Below are positions 18,050-24,791 of a DNA stretch of 64,000 nt, piece after piece. The stretch is taken from the NCBI RefSeq assembly GCF_013449735.1, contig NZ_JACBNY010000001.1, positions 186,001 through 250,000 of the forward strand, read 5' to 3'. Origin of the DNA: Pseudolactococcus laudensis (GTDB lineage: Bacteria > Bacillota > Bacilli > Lactobacillales > Streptococcaceae). The translations under genes and the position numbers were made by a program. Within the stretch, counting starts at the first letter, position 1. Each line of letters starts with the position of its first letter. The notes beneath the pieces were generated by a model. That model was not told the DNA's origin and made no database searches. It was given only the letters and a program-made list of their open reading frames with translations.

Positions 18050-18915
18050 GATTTTTCTCCTTCTATGCTACTAGTTGTACTGAATTCTTGTTTTAACTTT
18101 TGGATGATATCGGCATCAATTTTGTAGCTCTCAGTCTCGTTTGGAAAATCGCCAGACTGGACATTTTTTTGGTAGCTAGTGACAGCATCCTTGAAGAGCC
18201 TACCACCTTCAGCAAAACGACGAACAAATTTTGGTTGCAGGGTATCGATCATACCTAGCATGTCTTGATAGACTAGGACTTGACCGTCAGTTGCGTTGCC
18301 TGCACCGATGCCAATGCACGGGATGTGTAAAAGTTGGCTGATGAACTCGCCCAATAGTGAGGGAATACCTTCTAAGACAACTGCAAAAGCACCGGCATGT
18401 TGCACGGCAAGGGGATCTTTAATCACTTGTCGTGCATCGGTTTCGGTGCGCCCTTGTACTTTGAAACCACCAAAGGCGTTGACAGATTGTGGGGTTAGAC
18501 CGAGATGTGCGACGACTGAGATAGCGGCTCTTGTGATAGCAGTGATGACATCGGCAAAAGCCTCGCCGCCTTCTAGTTTGACGGCATTTGCGCCACCTTC
18601 TTGAATCAAGCGGCCAGCATTGATGACGGCAGTTTCGGTGCTAACATGGTAAGATAAAAAGGGTAAATCGGCCACAACAAAAGCACTTTTTGCAGCGCGT
18701 GAGACAGCCTTGGTGTGATGGAGCATATCAGCCATTGTCACGCTCAAGGTATCCTCATACCCCAGCATGACCATTCCGAGAGAATCACCGACCAAAAGCA
18801 TATTGATACCAGCCTCATCAAAGAGTTTGGCTGTTGTGAAGTCGTAGGCAGTTAACATTGTGATTTTTTGCTGTTTATTTTTCTGTGCTTGAAGTGAAAG
18901 GACTGTATTTAGCAT
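18046..18915 (-). CDS. panB: 3-methyl-2-oxobutanoate hydroxymethyltransferase
   Basis: PanB transfers a hydroxymethyl group from 5,10-methylene-THF to ketoisovalerate, giving ketopantoate. The 289-aa TIM-barrel protein shows KITMLTAYD near residue 17, LVGDSLGMVMLG near 41, NAVKLEGG near 111, AHLGLTPQS near 137, and IGIGAG near 202. GGAG lies 6 nt before the ATG. It is the first gene of the operon. The ketopantoate reductase (panE) needed to complete pantoate synthesis is not in the window. Confidence 0.97.
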   Translation of the reverse strand: MLNTVLSLQAQKNKQQKITMLTAYDFTTAKLFDEAGINMLLVGDSLGMVMLGYEDTLSVTMADMLHHTKAVSRAAKSAFVVADLPFLSYHVSTETAVINAGRLIQEGGANAVKLEGGEAFADVITAITRAAISVVAHLGLTPQSVNAFGGFKVQGRTETDARQVIKDPLAVQHAGAFAVVLEGIPSLLGEFISQLLHIPCIGIGAGNATDGQVLVYQDMLGMIDTLQPKFVRRFAEGGRLFKDAVTSYQKNVQSGDFPNETESYKIDADIIQKLKQEFSTTSSIEGEKS

Positions 18916-19325
18916 GTTTTCTCCGTGTCTTGTCAGTTAAATTGCGACTTTACTTTTTTCTTTCTCATATCTTACCATAATCATGAGGGTTTTAGCTTAA
19001 TAAAATGTGTTTTATTTTTAAAAAAGTGTTGATTATTCGGATAATTCGGTGAATGGTCGCAAGATATCTATCTAGGAAATCTTATATTGATTGATATTAG
19101 ATGATGATAATATTAGAAAATAGCCTAGCGATGTTGCCTTTTATCACAACAAATCATATATTTCGGATGAAAAATTTTAGGTATCCAATCAAAATATGGT
19201 ATGATAGATGAGATAGAGTTTGAAATGAATACTAAATTAAGTGACTTTTATTTTTAAAGTCTATATTCCTATCTTGTTCTATCTTTTATAAAGAGATATT
19301 TATCGAATTTATAGCGGATTTCCCC
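18916..19325. other. intergenic region between panB and the carbonic anhydrase leader
   Basis: No ORF with an SD was seen. An extended -10 for the plus strand (TG-G-TATGAT, ending 19205) may start the carbonic anhydrase transcript, giving a leader of about 320 nt. Confidence 0.45.
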
Positions 19326-19532
19326 GCTCATCATTAAAGGAGTTGCCGGTCCAACGGCTAAGTGATTGTCCAGCGACTAAGATTTTTTTCAAAAATCAAG
19401 TCTACTGTACATAGCAGGGCACGTAATGCGCTAAAGCGCAAAGTGCCAATGCTAAATCGCTAAGCCACGTTGTACGTAGCAACTTCCCTAAATTCTTCGC
19501 GGATAAATCCGCTCATCATTAAAGGAGTTGCC
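19317..19532 (+). repeat. duplicated hairpin-SD module flanking a MITE-like insert
   Basis: CGCTCATCATTAAAGGAGTT(GCC) occurs at 19326-19348 and 19511-19533, each preceded by a small GCGG...CCGC hairpin. Only the second copy is followed by an ATG. The segment between (about 19350-19474) has imperfect terminal inverted repeats: GGCTAAGTGAT on the left, and ATCGCTAAGCC, which reads GGCTTAGCGAT when inverted, on the right. It also holds an internal GCGCTAAAGCGC palindrome. Confidence 0.65.
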
Positions 19533-20171
19533 ATGATGAAACATCTAGATTACAGGCACCAAGAGAAGTGGGCGCTTGCTGATAATACTTTGATCCCTCA
19601 GTCGCCGATTGATGTGCAGACGGATCAGTTGCTAGCTAAGGTTGATACATCTTTGCAAATTAATTTGCCGAGTGATCAAGAAGTTATTGTGAAAGATACG
19701 CCGATAGGGATTCAGATCTATGCGGATGGTGATTTGCAATGGCGTGGTCATGAATATATGCTCAACCGTTTCCATTTTCATGATGGTGCTGAGCATTTGG
19801 TTGATGGTAAAAGACATGCAGCAGAGATTCACTTTGCTTTTGAGAGTGTTGATATTAACCAACTGGTTTTGGCTGTATTTGCCGATGTCGATGAAGACTG
19901 TACAGATGACAGTATCTTAACTTTGTTAGATGCTCCCCATAAGTTGGTTGACTTTGATATCAATAAATTGTTACCCCAAAATCAGACTTTCTGGACTTAT
20001 AAGGGATCAATGACGACACCACCATTGAACCAAACGATTACTTGGTTGATTTTAGAAGAACCAATCAAAATTTCACCAGCAGAAAAAGATTTATTACAAG
20101 ATAAATTGCGGAGCAATTACCGTAATATCCAAGAAACGAAAGATCGCGATGTTTATCGCATCGAAGATTAA
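19533..20171 (+). CDS. alpha-class carbonic anhydrase, cytoplasmic
   Basis: Catalyses CO2 hydration to bicarbonate with zinc. The 212-aa protein shows the alpha-class signature: two zinc His in RFHFHDGAEH near residue 85-88, followed by HLVDGKRHAAEIHF, whose last His is the third ligand, and the late TTPPLNQTITWLI motif near 165. There is no signal peptide, unlike most bacterial alpha-CAs, so it should act in the cytosol. AAAGGAG is 8 nt upstream of ATG 19533; ATG 19536 is an alternative. It probably supplies bicarbonate for carboxylations. Confidence 0.88.
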   Translation: MMKHLDYRHQEKWALADNTLIPQSPIDVQTDQLLAKVDTSLQINLPSDQEVIVKDTPIGIQIYADGDLQWRGHEYMLNRFHFHDGAEHLVDGKRHAAEIHFAFESVDINQLVLAVFADVDEDCTDDSILTLLDAPHKLVDFDINKLLPQNQTFWTYKGSMTTPPLNQTITWLILEEPIKISPAEKDLLQDKLRSNYRNIQETKDRDVYRIED

Positions 20172-20210
20172 GCACCAAAAATAGAGAAAGTCGAGTAGAA
20201 AAACGAAAAA

Positions 20211-20669
20211 ATGAAAATTATCATGGCAAGTGATCACGCAGGGGTCGAGTTAAAAGCAGAAATTAAGGCATTACTAGAAACAATGGGGCATGAGGTCGAT
20301 GATATGGGACCTTATGACACAACTGCGGTTGATTTGTCAGATTTCGTCTATCCGGCAGCTCTCAAAGTCAGTCAGGAAAAAGTTCGTGGCATTTTTGTTG
20401 ATGGTGTGGGCTATGGCTCTGCCTTAATTGCTAATCGAATTTATGGTATTGATGCCGTTGTGTGTCAAGACCCTTTCTGTGCGAAATTGGCGCGTGAGCA
20501 TACAGATAGTAATGTCTTATGTTTAGGCGGTAAAATCATTGGTTCAGCGCTTGCGCTTGAGATTGTTCGGACTTGGATGACGACTGATTTTCTTCCAGAA
20601 GAAAAATATATTCGCCGTGTTGAAAAAGTCAAAGCTATTTCAGAAAAACATTTGGTTAAAGACTTTTAA
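20211..20669 (+). CDS. RpiB/LacA/LacB-family sugar-phosphate isomerase-like protein
   Basis: A 152-aa protein of the family that includes ribose-5-phosphate isomerase B and the galactose-6-phosphate isomerase subunits LacA and LacB. The N-terminus MKIIMASDHAGVELK is typical. The usual catalytic Cys in the ICGTG-type loop is missing: residues 61-70 read IFVDGVGYGS, with Asp64 at about that place. It may use another residue, or act on a different substrate, or not be an isomerase. The start lacks a clear SD. It lies 40 bp after the carbonic anhydrase gene and may share its transcript. Confidence 0.75.
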   Translation: MKIIMASDHAGVELKAEIKALLETMGHEVDDMGPYDTTAVDLSDFVYPAALKVSQEKVRGIFVDGVGYGSALIANRIYGIDAVVCQDPFCAKLAREHTDSNVLCLGGKIIGSALALEIVRTWMTTDFLPEEKYIRRVEKVKAISEKHLVKDF

Positions 20670-20690
20670 GCGGTTGAACTGCTATAATAG

Positions 20691-20732
20691 AAAAAGCCTC
20701 AGATTTCTATCTTGAAATCTGAGGCTTTTTTT
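20691..20732. terminator. strong bidirectional terminator
   Basis: 17-bp stem AAAAAGCCTCAGATTTC / GAAATCTGAGGCTTTTT with T-run; serves the isomerase gene (plus) and cutC (minus). Confidence 0.95.
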
Positions 20733-20741
20733 ATTTAAAAC

Positions 20742-21374
20742 TTAAAGGATTACAATTTTTGTACCGTGTACATAAGGACTGCCAGTCTCTGCTGAAATTG
20801 TTTCAGCATTGGCAGCGCTCACGCCACCACCTGCTAAAATCTGGATACGGCCCGCTGCATAGCTGACGAGTTCGGCTATTTTAGCTGTATTGATGGGTTT
20901 GTCAAGGCTATCACCGTGCATGAGAATCTTATCAAACCCGAGGTTGACGAGTTCGTCTAGGGCAGATTTTTGTAGGTCTGTCGGAATCTCGTCAAATGCC
21001 ATATGAAAAGTTACGGGAAGGCCTTGGCTCGCTATCATTAGCGTTTCCAAAGCTTCTAGGTCTAAGCTATTATCATCTGTTAGCGCACCAAATACCAACT
21101 CACTTGTGCCAGCTTCAACGGCTTTCAGAATGTCAGATTCCATGATGCGTAGCTCGATAGAGTTGTAGACGAAGTCGCCACCACGTGGGCGGATCATACT
21201 AGCAAAGGTTGTTTTGGTATCCTTGAGGTAGTCGGCGGTTTCTTTGATGACGCCGTAGCTTGGGGTTGTGCCGCCAACTGCGAGGTTGTCGCAGAGCTCA
21301 ATGCGTTCAGCACCAGCAGCGACCGCTCGAGGAATATCGGTAAAGTTTTCAGCACAAAATTCTCTGATTAACAA
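20742..21374 (-). CDS. cutC: copper homeostasis protein CutC
   Basis: CutC family TIM-barrel protein, historically linked to copper tolerance; its true biochemical role is unclear. It is 210 aa with IREFCAENFTDIPRAVAAGAE-type start, IELCDNLAVGGTTPS near residue 34, MIRPRGGDFVY near 60, HMAFDEI near 125, and ILAGGGVS near 185. I place the start at TTG 21374, with GGAG 8 nt upstream and the family's usual N-terminus; a TTG at 21401 would add nine residues. Confidence 0.9.
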   Translation of the reverse strand: MLIREFCAENFTDIPRAVAAGAERIELCDNLAVGGTTPSYGVIKETADYLKDTKTTFASMIRPRGGDFVYNSIELRIMESDILKAVEAGTSELVFGALTDDNSLDLEALETLMIASQGLPVTFHMAFDEIPTDLQKSALDELVNLGFDKILMHGDSLDKPINTAKIAELVSYAAGRIQILAGGGVSAANAETISAETGSPYVHGTKIVIL

Positions 21375-21409
21375 GGGTGTGTCTCCAATCTGTTTTTTCA
21401 ATTACTTTG

Positions 21410-21418
21410 ATTATAACA
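21410..21418 (-). promoter_or_regulatory. cutC promoter, extended -10
   Basis: TG-T-TATAAT on the minus strand; no consensus -35. Confidence 0.6.
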
Positions 21419-21452
21419 TACCTGTGTCTGCTCGGAAAGTTGGCAGTTTTGA

Positions 21453-22934
21453 TTAGTTAGTTGAGCGGCAAAAATTATTTTTACGGTCTGAGAGTTTGTT
21501 TAAGAAATTATCAAGTTCTGCCTTGTTCCAATTTGAGTAAAATAAGGAAGTTGAGAAGAACGGCACGTCGGCATATTTATTTTCTGGCATCCAATTTGAG
21601 ATGATGGCATCTGGCTTTTCGCCTTTGAGCTGATTAAAGGTATATACTATGATAGGTGCAGGAGTCGTATCTTGAATTTTAGAAATCAGCATTTCACGAT
21701 GGAGTGGCGATGAGTTTGTTTGAACCAATATCTTAAGCGGTTTCTTGTGTTTTCTAAGGATGTTTTTAAAGAGGATAATGTAGTGATAATATAGGTTAGG
21801 GAAATTTAAAATGAGTTTCTGAATTTTAATATTATGGTCTCGGAGTTCGATAACAAAGTCGTTGATAAATTCAAAAGTTATTGCTTCTGATCGATAAATT
21901 TCTTCAGCTGTTTCTTCTAGGTCGAAGATTTTATTTCGCCCTCTAAAAATTTCAGCCTCTTTGTTCATGAGGGTGAGATTGTAGTGGAGGTAGTTTAACT
22001 CTTCTGGTGACAAGCTAAAGGTAATATTTTTTTGGAATTGGGTAATCAAATCATGTACTTCTGGTGATTTTGAGCGTTCAATCTGGAAGTCAGTTGTTTG
22101 AAAAGTTTCCAACATGATTAAGTTCGCGCGACAAAATATAAAGTAGAGGTAACGACCTTCTCGTTGTTTGGTCTCGAAATCAGGACAGGTATCAAGGAAA
22201 CCAACAGCCTCAATTTTGTCGAAAAAATCATCAAATGTGACATAAGGTGAATCTGGTATTGCAAATATATCCTCATCTGGTGTTAGGAAAGAACCATGTC
22301 TTGTATTGACTTGAAAAACGTAGAAACTCAATTTGATTCTCAAAAAAGTAGAATAATCGATATTTGGTACAAAATCAATGACAAGCTGACTTGCTGCCTC
22401 GAGACTTGGTGTTTTCTGGATAATTTGTTCCAAATCTAATCCCCAAAAAAGGTTATGGTAGATAAATCTAATTTGGTATTCTTCACCATGCATGGGTTTT
22501 CTTTGTAGAAAATTAATGTAGCAGTTGTAGAAATCTAGGTAGTCATTTAACTGTTTTATATGAACGGAACATTTACTACGGCTAATTTCTAAATCTTTAT
22601 GCAAGCTTGTAAAAGTTGTAGAAGTATCAGAAAAAATACGATACATCATTTGATACTTGACTGATTTTTCGACCAAGTAATGGTGGAGCTTAAATAGATT
22701 GAAAGGTGTTCCTTGTGCCATTTTGAAATGATTGGCTTTGACTGAAAAAGTCGTTAGTCCCTGTTCGTGACAGTAGTCGAGTAGCTTGTTAAAATAACTT
22801 TTAACAGTTTGTTTTGCGAGGCCCAACTCTGTCTCCAGCTCACTCAATGCAAGCTCATGATTGGGAGCGGCGTTAAGCAAACTGATCATTTTTAAGATAT
22901 AATGTGAGTCTTTATCTAATAGAAAATTTTTCAT
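21453..22934 (-). CDS. Mga-like helix-turn-helix regulator
   Basis: A 493-aa regulator with the plan of Mga/AtxA-type proteins of streptococci and bacilli. It has an N-terminal winged helix (about 15-60, LSELETELGLAKQTVKSYFNKLL), a second HTH (about 105-150, LHKDLEISRSKCSVHIKQLND), a long all-helical PRD-like middle, and a C-terminal EIIB-like part (about 400-490, KILVQTNSSPL). Such proteins are often tuned by PTS phosphorylation. The targets are unknown; no surface protein gene is adjacent. SD AAGGAGAG lies 9 nt upstream of the ATG. An inverted repeat at 23013-23040 may be its operator. Confidence 0.8.
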   Translation of the reverse strand: MKNFLLDKDSHYILKMISLLNAAPNHELALSELETELGLAKQTVKSYFNKLLDYCHEQGLTTFSVKANHFKMAQGTPFNLFKLHHYLVEKSVKYQMMYRIFSDTSTTFTSLHKDLEISRSKCSVHIKQLNDYLDFYNCYINFLQRKPMHGEEYQIRFIYHNLFWGLDLEQIIQKTPSLEAASQLVIDFVPNIDYSTFLRIKLSFYVFQVNTRHGSFLTPDEDIFAIPDSPYVTFDDFFDKIEAVGFLDTCPDFETKQREGRYLYFIFCRANLIMLETFQTTDFQIERSKSPEVHDLITQFQKNITFSLSPEELNYLHYNLTLMNKEAEIFRGRNKIFDLEETAEEIYRSEAITFEFINDFVIELRDHNIKIQKLILNFPNLYYHYIILFKNILRKHKKPLKILVQTNSSPLHREMLISKIQDTTPAPIIVYTFNQLKGEKPDAIISNWMPENKYADVPFFSTSLFYSNWNKAELDNFLNKLSDRKNNFCRSTN

Positions 22935-23377
22935 TTCTAATGCTCTCCTTGTTTTTTTTAATGGATATTATCAGATGGGAGTTTGAGTTCATCAATACCA
23001 TATATCGGAAACCCTGATATCAAATAAGAGTGATATCAGGTATAATAGGAAATAAAACTTGTTTTTATTATAGCGCAATTCATTTAAAATTTCTAATGAT
23101 AAGCTAATCTTTTTTCGATTATTTGACAAAAAAATTACTGTTTTTTTTTATTATAATTAGTTATAAAAAAACTAGGATAATATATTTTTATTGATTTTTA
23201 ACAATGTTATAAAATAGTTGATGGAATGTCAGGAATTAAGCCATAAATTACGCATAATTAGTGATAAAAAAGTAGTATTTATATAAAATATACTATATGT
23301 TATAAGGTATCATAGTTAAATGAAATATACCTTAATTCAAATAATATATGATAAAAATATGTCAAAAAAAGTATAAC
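22935..23377. other. very AT-rich intergenic region
   Basis: No ORF with an SD. Contains the inverted repeat at 23013-23040 and long A/T runs; nothing else recognised. Confidence 0.5.
23013..23040 (-). promoter_or_regulatory. inverted repeat upstream of the Mga-like gene
   Basis: CCTGATATCA (23013-23022) / TGATATCAGG (23031-23040), a perfect 10-bp inverted repeat with an 8-bp spacer, about 80 bp before the Mga-like start. It overlaps a weak minus-strand -35-like TTGATA and is a candidate operator. Confidence 0.5.
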
Positions 23378-23407
23378 TTGAGTAGGCATCAGTTTCTATG
23401 CTATAAT
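23378..23407 (+). promoter_or_regulatory. promoter of the HepT-like/rlmA unit
   Basis: TTGAGT (23378-23383), an 18-bp spacer and TATAAT (23402-23407) with TG-C just before the -10. Confidence 0.7.
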
Positions 23408-23444
23408 AGACAAAAGAATCTATTAGAAGGGTAGGATGGTCTAG

Positions 23445-23795
23445 TTGTACAATTATTTGAAAGCTGATTTATATCTCATTAATATGATGCTAGACCATGT
23501 TAAACTCTTGAAAAAGACAGTTGGTCAGCAAATTGATGTTGACTATATGATTGACCTAGAACATGTCGCTTACAATATAAGAGAAATTTCAGACGAAACC
23601 AAGCGAACACTTCCTGAGTTGGATTGGACTTGTGTGTCGAAATTTCGTGATTTGATTACCTATGAAGTCTATCATTTTAAACCTGGTGATAAAATCGAAA
23701 CTGTGAGTGATGAGATGTTGATAATGGCTGATATACTTCCGCAGCTTAGAAACAGTCTCACACTGGAAGTGGAAAGTGCTAAAACTAAATGTTAA
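23445..23795 (+). CDS. HepT-like (DUF86) protein with altered active site
   Basis: A 116-aa all-helical protein resembling HepT/DUF86 toxins. The stretch MIDLEHVAYNIREISDETKR and FRDLITYEVYHFKPGDK align with the family's C-terminal helices. The family RNase motif is R-N-x3-H-x-Y; here it reads R68-DLIT-Y73-EV, so the catalytic His is replaced by Tyr. No MntA-type nucleotidyltransferase antitoxin is adjacent. The start is TTG 23445 with AGGA 8 nt upstream. It overlaps rlmA by 7 nt and so is co-expressed with it. Possibly a domesticated or inactive relative. Confidence 0.6.
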   Translation: MYNYLKADLYLINMMLDHVKLLKKTVGQQIDVDYMIDLEHVAYNIREISDETKRTLPELDWTCVSKFRDLITYEVYHFKPGDKIETVSDEMLIMADILPQLRNSLTLEVESAKTKC

Positions 23796-24616
23796 AGAAA
23801 ATTGATAAAACCGCCCACTATTTGGCACAAAACATTGACTTATTAAGATGCCCTCTATGTCACACATCTTTTCATCTTGATCATTATGCCCTAATCTGTG
23901 ACAACCGTCATACTTATAACATCAGCAAAAAAGGTGTGGTGAATTTCCTGACTATCAAACCAGACACCACCCACTACACGCGCAAAATGTTTGAACCACG
24001 TCGCAAACTGATTCAAGCTGGCATGTACGCCCCAGTTTTAAGCGAGATTCAAACCATGCTTACTCCGGGTAACCTGCTAGACGTTGGCAGTGGCGAAGGT
24101 AGCTTTTTAGAATTGCTAGATGTAGCCGGACATAAATTTGGTTTTGACATTGCCTTAGACGGAGTCAATATGGCGACCGACTTGACTGACATGCAAGCCT
24201 TCTTCAGCCTATCAGATCTCACCAATCTCCCCTTTGCTGACCAAAGTATGGCAACAGTCCTGAACATCTTCACACCGTCAAACTATCGAGAGTTTAATCG
24301 CGTTTTAGGACATGGTGCTCAAGTGATAAAGGTTATTCCTGACCGATATTATTTGCAAGAATTGCGCTCTGCTTTTGGTTTACCGGTAGATTATGATAAC
24401 CGTGATGTCTTAGCAAAATTCACTGAAAACTTCCCTGGTCTGACGCAAAAAGAAGTCAAATATGAGTTTGAGCTCCCCAAAAATCTCCAGCAGGATTTTT
24501 TATCTATGAGTCCATTAGAATGGCGGATTTCTGAGGCAGACAAACTAGAAATTGCTAAAAATCCACCCAAGAAAGCAACAATTCACGTTCAAATTTTACA
24601 AGGTTATAAGTCTTGA
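23789..24616 (+). CDS. rlmA: 23S rRNA (guanine-N1-) methyltransferase RlmA
   Basis: RlmA(II)-type enzyme methylating N1 of a guanosine in 23S hairpin 35, near the macrolide and tylosin site. The 275-aa protein has an N-terminal zinc finger with Cys21, Cys24, Cys37 and His41, then a Rossmann methyltransferase domain with motif I LLDVGSGEGSFLE near residue 96. The later FTPSNYREFNRVL segment is also typical. It overlaps the HepT-like gene and ends at a terminator. Confidence 0.93.
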   Translation: MLKKIDKTAHYLAQNIDLLRCPLCHTSFHLDHYALICDNRHTYNISKKGVVNFLTIKPDTTHYTRKMFEPRRKLIQAGMYAPVLSEIQTMLTPGNLLDVGSGEGSFLELLDVAGHKFGFDIALDGVNMATDLTDMQAFFSLSDLTNLPFADQSMATVLNIFTPSNYREFNRVLGHGAQVIKVIPDRYYLQELRSAFGLPVDYDNRDVLAKFTENFPGLTQKEVKYEFELPKNLQQDFLSMSPLEWRISEADKLEIAKNPPKKATIHVQILQGYKS

Positions 24617-24641
24617 CACACTTTTTTGTGTCAAGGCTTTT
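24612..24641 (+). terminator. intrinsic terminator after rlmA
   Basis: CTTGACACA / TGTGTCAAG followed by GCTTTTATT. Closely resembles the terminator at 28668. Confidence 0.9.
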
Positions 24642-24655
24642 ATTGTTCCTTTAAG

Positions 24656-24669
24656 TGGAAACGGTTACA
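24656..24669 (+). promoter_or_regulatory. cre site upstream of mtlA
   Basis: TGGAAACGGTTACA matches TGWNANCGNTNWCA with one mismatch; CcpA-type catabolite control of mannitol uptake is inferred. Confidence 0.7.
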
Positions 24670-24693
24670 ATGAGTTTGTAAGTTAACCGATAC

Positions 24694-24776
24694 TTGAAAC
24701 AAGCAATGCTATTTTTATTGAACACTTTAACTTGTTTCAACGTCAGACTTAAAAATCGTGTTCATGCATTTGAACA
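24694..24776 (+). promoter_or_regulatory. inverted repeats in the mtlA leader
   Basis: TTGAAACAAG (24694-24703) / CTTGTTTCAA (24731-24740), a perfect 10-bp pair 27 bp apart; further on TGTTCA-TGCATT-TGAACA (24759-24776). Either could bind MtlR or fold in RNA. Confidence 0.45.
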
Positions 24777-24791
24777 TATGAGGAGAAAAAT

